Shown: in pieces, positions 32,801 to 35,389 of the stretch | Layout of the letters: every line of letters begins with the position of its first letter | How positions within the stretch are numbered: position 1 is the stretch's first letter | Assembly (NCBI GenBank): GCA_030650845.1 | Contig: JAUSDC010000058.1 | Location: forward strand, 1 to 35,389 | Direction of reading: 5' to 3' | DNA: 35,389 nucleotides | Source: Candidatus Methanoperedens sp. | GTDB taxonomy: Archaea; Halobacteriota; Methanosarcinia; Methanosarcinales; Methanoperedenaceae | The notes under the pieces: model-generated | What the model saw: the letters and a program-made list of their open reading frames with translations, nothing else | Told to the model about the DNA's origin: nothing | The model's database searches: none | Position numbers and translations under genes: made by a program

Positions 32801-34371
32801 CGACAGCAGGATATGATGTGATGGCTCAGATCAATGAGGAATTGATCAATAAGTTCATGAAAATCGGCTTTTGCATCGGGAAGTTCCCCACATTCAGCGG
32901 CACCTATACACTACCTATTGAGAATGTTCCAGCGAGTTTACAGGAGTTCATGGAAATAGGGTATGAGGTCTCTCTAGCAAAGGCACCCACCATTGATTTT
33001 ACTGCTGATCTTGGCATGATGATGGATGTGAGGGGTCAGGCTAAGTTCACGGTGCTGGGAGGCATCGAATTCGAACTTGAGGCTGAATTCAGGGTCGAAG
33101 TAATACCCACTTTTGATCAGATTACGCGTATGTTCAGGATAGAGTTCGTTGAGGCAGTTATCGAAGATATTGAACTGAACGATACCTACAACCTGCCTGC
33201 AAATGTTCTGAATAAACTTAATGAGATACTGGGCATCGCAATGAATGAATACCTGACCGAAGAGATCACATCCATCGAACTGAGCCCGGTTTTGTTCGCA
33301 CTTGACCTGCCTTACATGCCCCCAGGAGATGTGAACAAACTCACCATAGGTTTGGGGAATGTGAAGGTATTAAATTCGTCAGTCATGGCAGCAGCTGTTA
33401 ATTTGCTTGGTTACACAGGCGGCAATGTCAGTGCGATCACGGATTTCACGGCTGGTAATCATATTGGATTGGGTGTGAACGAGAACGGTATGCACAGGGT
33501 CTATGATTTCTGGTGGGCTCATACCACACATCCGAAGTCAGTGACCAAGACAGAAACACATGATTTCGATATGCCCAGTATCGTTGATTTTATGGACGAG
33601 ATCGTGGACTGGGTTGTAGCTGTGGCGACCCTTGGTCTTGTGGATGTGGATATCGATATTGACAGGGTATGGGCAGAATACGGAGCTAACATCAGGTTCT
33701 CGAAATTCGATTTTGATCTTAAACCCGGGAATACAGTTCAGCTTTCAGGAAGTGTCTCAGCAGATGTCTGGCTGAAGGTTTACATAAAGTACACGACCAC
33801 AACGTCGGTCCTCTGGGGTGCGGTTGATGTTGACGAGACCACTAACACTGTCACTGTATTTGACGTGCGCCTCAATGGGATCACGATTGATATTGAGAAT
33901 GCTGAAGGGACAGTTACAATTAACGAAGACCATCAATTGATGGTAAATATCACGGATCTTGACATTACCATACCGCTGCCCTGGGAATTGCCTGAAGTGA
34001 TCCTTGATTATGTGGTTGACTGGCTAATTGATCAAATCGTTGTTAATATGCCGCCAATTGTACTCTTCCCTGCAATAATATCCCAGCAGATACCTGACAC
34101 CAGTGTGACTGTGGATGCAACAGTGGAAAGTCTCGCAATAAATGAAGCTGAGGCGTTGATAACAGCAAATATCGGGGCATCTAATATGGGAAGCTATGCT
34201 CCCTATGTGGCGAATAAGAATCCTGAGAGCATGGAACTGCATAAAAGGGAATGCGAATGGGCACACAGGATAGCTTTCAGGAACAGGGTCTATTACTGTG
34301 AACTGGAGGAGGCGCTGGCAGCAGGTTATGATGGATGTGCATATTGTCTCCCCGAGCACAATACTGGATAA
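32797..34371 (+). CDS. Beta-rich protein with Ada-like zinc-binding C-terminus, family not recognised
   Basis: A 524-residue protein without a signal peptide. Residues 1-470 are rich in alternating hydrophobic/polar strands (for example TINEDHQLMVNITDLDITIP, VEVIPTFDQITRMFRIEFVE) mixed with amphipathic helices (LPEVILDYVVDWLIDQIV). This pattern recalls lipid-binding TULIP/BPI-type folds, but only by texture. The last ~48 residues match the small Ada-like metal-binding domain often appended to other proteins: H482-x3-C486, then NRVYYCELEEALAAGYDGCA, with C514-x2-C517. The four ligands are H482, C486, C514 and C517. It is translationally coupled to the basic 117-residue protein. Any function is conjecture. 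Confidence 0.72.
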   Translation: MTTAGYDVMAQINEELINKFMKIGFCIGKFPTFSGTYTLPIENVPASLQEFMEIGYEVSLAKAPTIDFTADLGMMMDVRGQAKFTVLGGIEFELEAEFRVEVIPTFDQITRMFRIEFVEAVIEDIELNDTYNLPANVLNKLNEILGIAMNEYLTEEITSIELSPVLFALDLPYMPPGDVNKLTIGLGNVKVLNSSVMAAAVNLLGYTGGNVSAITDFTAGNHIGLGVNENGMHRVYDFWWAHTTHPKSVTKTETHDFDMPSIVDFMDEIVDWVVAVATLGLVDVDIDIDRVWAEYGANIRFSKFDFDLKPGNTVQLSGSVSADVWLKVYIKYTTTTSVLWGAVDVDETTNTVTVFDVRLNGITIDIENAEGTVTINEDHQLMVNITDLDITIPLPWELPEVILDYVVDWLIDQIVVNMPPIVLFPAIISQQIPDTSVTVDATVESLAINEAEALITANIGASNMGSYAPYVANKNPESMELHKRECEWAHRIAFRNRVYYCELEEALAAGYDGCAYCLPEHNTG

Positions 34372-34405
34372 AACCGATTGGCTGCAAATCTATGTTATAA
34401 ATATG

Positions 34406-34493
34406 AAAAAAAATAGCAACGAACACAACGAACTCGATACGAACTCACGCCACCGGAGTTCGTTTTAGTTCCGTACCAGTTCGTTGTTTTTTT
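34406..34493. terminator. Bidirectional terminator between convergent genes
   Basis: An A-run (34406-34413) and CAACGAAC (34417-34424) pair with GTTCGTTG (34479-34486) and a T-run (34487-34493). An inner stem ACGAACTC (34439-34446) pairs with GAGTTCGT (34456-34463). The symmetry fits termination for both the plus-strand two-gene unit and the minus-strand methyltransferase. Confidence 0.8.
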
Positions 34494-34504
34494 CATGTTC
34501 CAGG

Positions 34505-35269
34505 CTACGCGCGAACATGCGCTATGAGGATAACAGTATCATATTTAAAATCGAGCCTTCCGTCCTCGACCTTCACCTGCAATCCCATCCTGTCGCCATC
34601 CAGACTCTGTAACATCAACTGCTCAATGATCTTTTTCTTTTTCCCTTGCGTTCCTGCACGATTCATCCATTCCTCGAAATCCTGAGGTATCTCCCAGTGC
34701 GTTATATCGGTGATATCTGCTCCTGCTTCATTGAACATTTCTTCTATCTCACTGAGAGCGTATATCCTGACATGCGACGGGTCACGCATCTTCTCGATAC
34801 GGTTATGGAATATGCTTTTATCACCATCTTCTGACGAAACACCATCCACAAGCACGAGCCTGTCCCTGCATACTCTTTTCATTTCAAGCAGGGCTTTTTG
34901 AGGGTCAGGGAAATGATGGAAAGCGAACCTGCATGAGACTATGTCGAAACTTTCATCAGGGAACGGGAGTGACTCAACATCTGAAAGCAGAAATCCGGTA
35001 TTTTTCATCCCGGAATTTTTCTCCTTTTCACAGGCTTTGAGAAGCATATTGCGCGTCAAATCGCAACCTATCACAGTATCCGCTTTTTTCGCGAACTCAA
35101 GTGCGAGGAAACCTGCTCCTGTGGCTATGTCAAGCACCCTGTGATCCTGTTTCACTCCGCTTCTTTTCACCACTTCAGAAAGATGGACCATATCCACGAA
35201 AATATTGCCTTTTGCGTAAGCATCAGCCTGTTTTCCGAACTGCATTATTGCATTCTTTTTGATACCCAT
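34505..35269 (-). CDS. Class I SAM-dependent methyltransferase (UbiE/Methyltransf_11 type)
   Basis: A 254-residue Rossmann methyltransferase. Motif I is at about residues 45-56 (RVLDIATGAGFLALEFA), followed by the acidic ribose-binding strand (VIGCDLTRNMLLKA), SDVESLPFPDESFDIVSCRF, and AFHHFPDPQKALLEMKRVC. These are the hallmarks of the small-molecule UbiE/Methyltransf_11 group. The substrate is unknown. No ribosome binding site precedes the ATG at 35269, and a TATA-like box lies about 25-30 bp upstream on this strand, so the mRNA may be leaderless. An internal Met at residue 9 is an alternative start. It shares its promoter region with the divergent EngB gene. Confidence 0.92.
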   Translation of the reverse strand: MGIKKNAIMQFGKQADAYAKGNIFVDMVHLSEVVKRSGVKQDHRVLDIATGAGFLALEFAKKADTVIGCDLTRNMLLKACEKEKNSGMKNTGFLLSDVESLPFPDESFDIVSCRFAFHHFPDPQKALLEMKRVCRDRLVLVDGVSSEDGDKSIFHNRIEKMRDPSHVRIYALSEIEEMFNEAGADITDITHWEIPQDFEEWMNRAGTQGKKKKIIEQLMLQSLDGDRMGLQVKVEDGRLDFKYDTVILIAHVRA

Positions 35270-35291
35270 AGAAGGGAGAAGATACTGATCG

Positions 35292-35303
35292 ATGATATAA
35301 AAG
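35292..35303. promoter_or_regulatory. Shared TATA-like box between the methyltransferase and EngB genes
   Basis: TGATATAAAAGC on the plus strand reads GCTTTTATATCA on the minus strand. Both orientations resemble archaeal TATA boxes, about 40 bp from the EngB ATG and about 25-30 bp from the methyltransferase ATG. Confidence 0.45.
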
Positions 35304-35338
35304 CATTCTTATAACATCCTGTTGATTATACCGGATAT

Positions 35339-35389
35339 ATGAAAGAGATAATCTTTGTGGGGCGCTCCAATGTTGGCAAATCCACCCTC
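35339..35389 (+). CDS. engB: EngB/YihA-type GTPase, 5' end only
   Basis: Only 17 codons lie inside the window. They read MKEIIFVGRSNVGKSTL, in which GRSNVGKST is the G1/P-loop of the EngB (YihA) family of GTPases, involved in ribosome assembly in bacteria and present in archaea. The remaining G2-G5 motifs lie beyond the right edge, so an Era/Der/Obg relative cannot be excluded, but the very early P-loop (residue 8) fits archaeal EngB. Start at ATG 35339; no strong ribosome binding site is visible. Confidence 0.75.
   Translation, partial: MKEIIFVGRSNVGKSTL

Overview
The window is archaeal and most likely from the Methanosarcinales/ANME-2 group; 'Ca. Methanoperedens'-like is a guess, not a demonstration. 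The evidence is a group II chaperonin (thermosome), a large heterodisulfide-reductase (Hdr) locus with MvhD and F420-type subunits, a DUF1616 membrane protein, an archaeal C-terminal-type beta-propeller lipoprotein, T-run terminators and TATA-like promoters. No rRNA, tRNA or CRISPR array was seen.

Region 1 (about 1-12.5 kb) is AT-rich and looks like a surface-glycan island. It holds a B12-binding radical SAM protein (cut by the left edge), a GT4 glycosyltransferase, a sequon-rich DUF1616 protein, a DPM1-like GT2, a secreted beta-helix protein, a FemAB-like transferase, a Tat-type DUF362 protein, a YdjM-like membrane protein, a Wzx-like flippase and a CelD-type GNAT protein. Two dead insertion sequences (IS21-like and IS3-like) bracket the FemAB-like gene, and a short HtrA-like protease relic lies near the right end.

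Region 2 (12.9-15.6 kb) has a secreted beta-propeller lipoprotein followed by a terminator and GC-rich palindromic DNA.

Region 3 (15.6-27.6 kb, minus strand) is the centrepiece: eleven consecutive genes with overlapping or nearly touching ends. In transcription order they are an HdrD-like CCG protein, HdrC, HdrB, a 1019-residue double-HdrA fusion, MvhD, a full HdrA, a second MvhD, an FdhB/FrhB-type F420 subunit, a small repeat-bearing peptide, a shortened FdhA/NuoG-like protein without a recognisable catalytic Cys/Sec, and a Lys/Ala-rich protein. The content suggests one cytoplasmic flavin-based bifurcating or confurcating complex that couples CoM-S-S-CoB/thiols, ferredoxin and F420. It carries three HdrA flavin modules and two MvhD connectors.

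Region 4 (27.9-35.4 kb) has a five-repeat surface protein, the thermosome, an unrecognised P-loop ATPase, a two-gene unit (a basic 117-residue protein plus a beta-rich protein with an Ada-like zinc tail), a bidirectional terminator, a SAM methyltransferase and the first codons of an EngB-type GTPase cut by the right edge.
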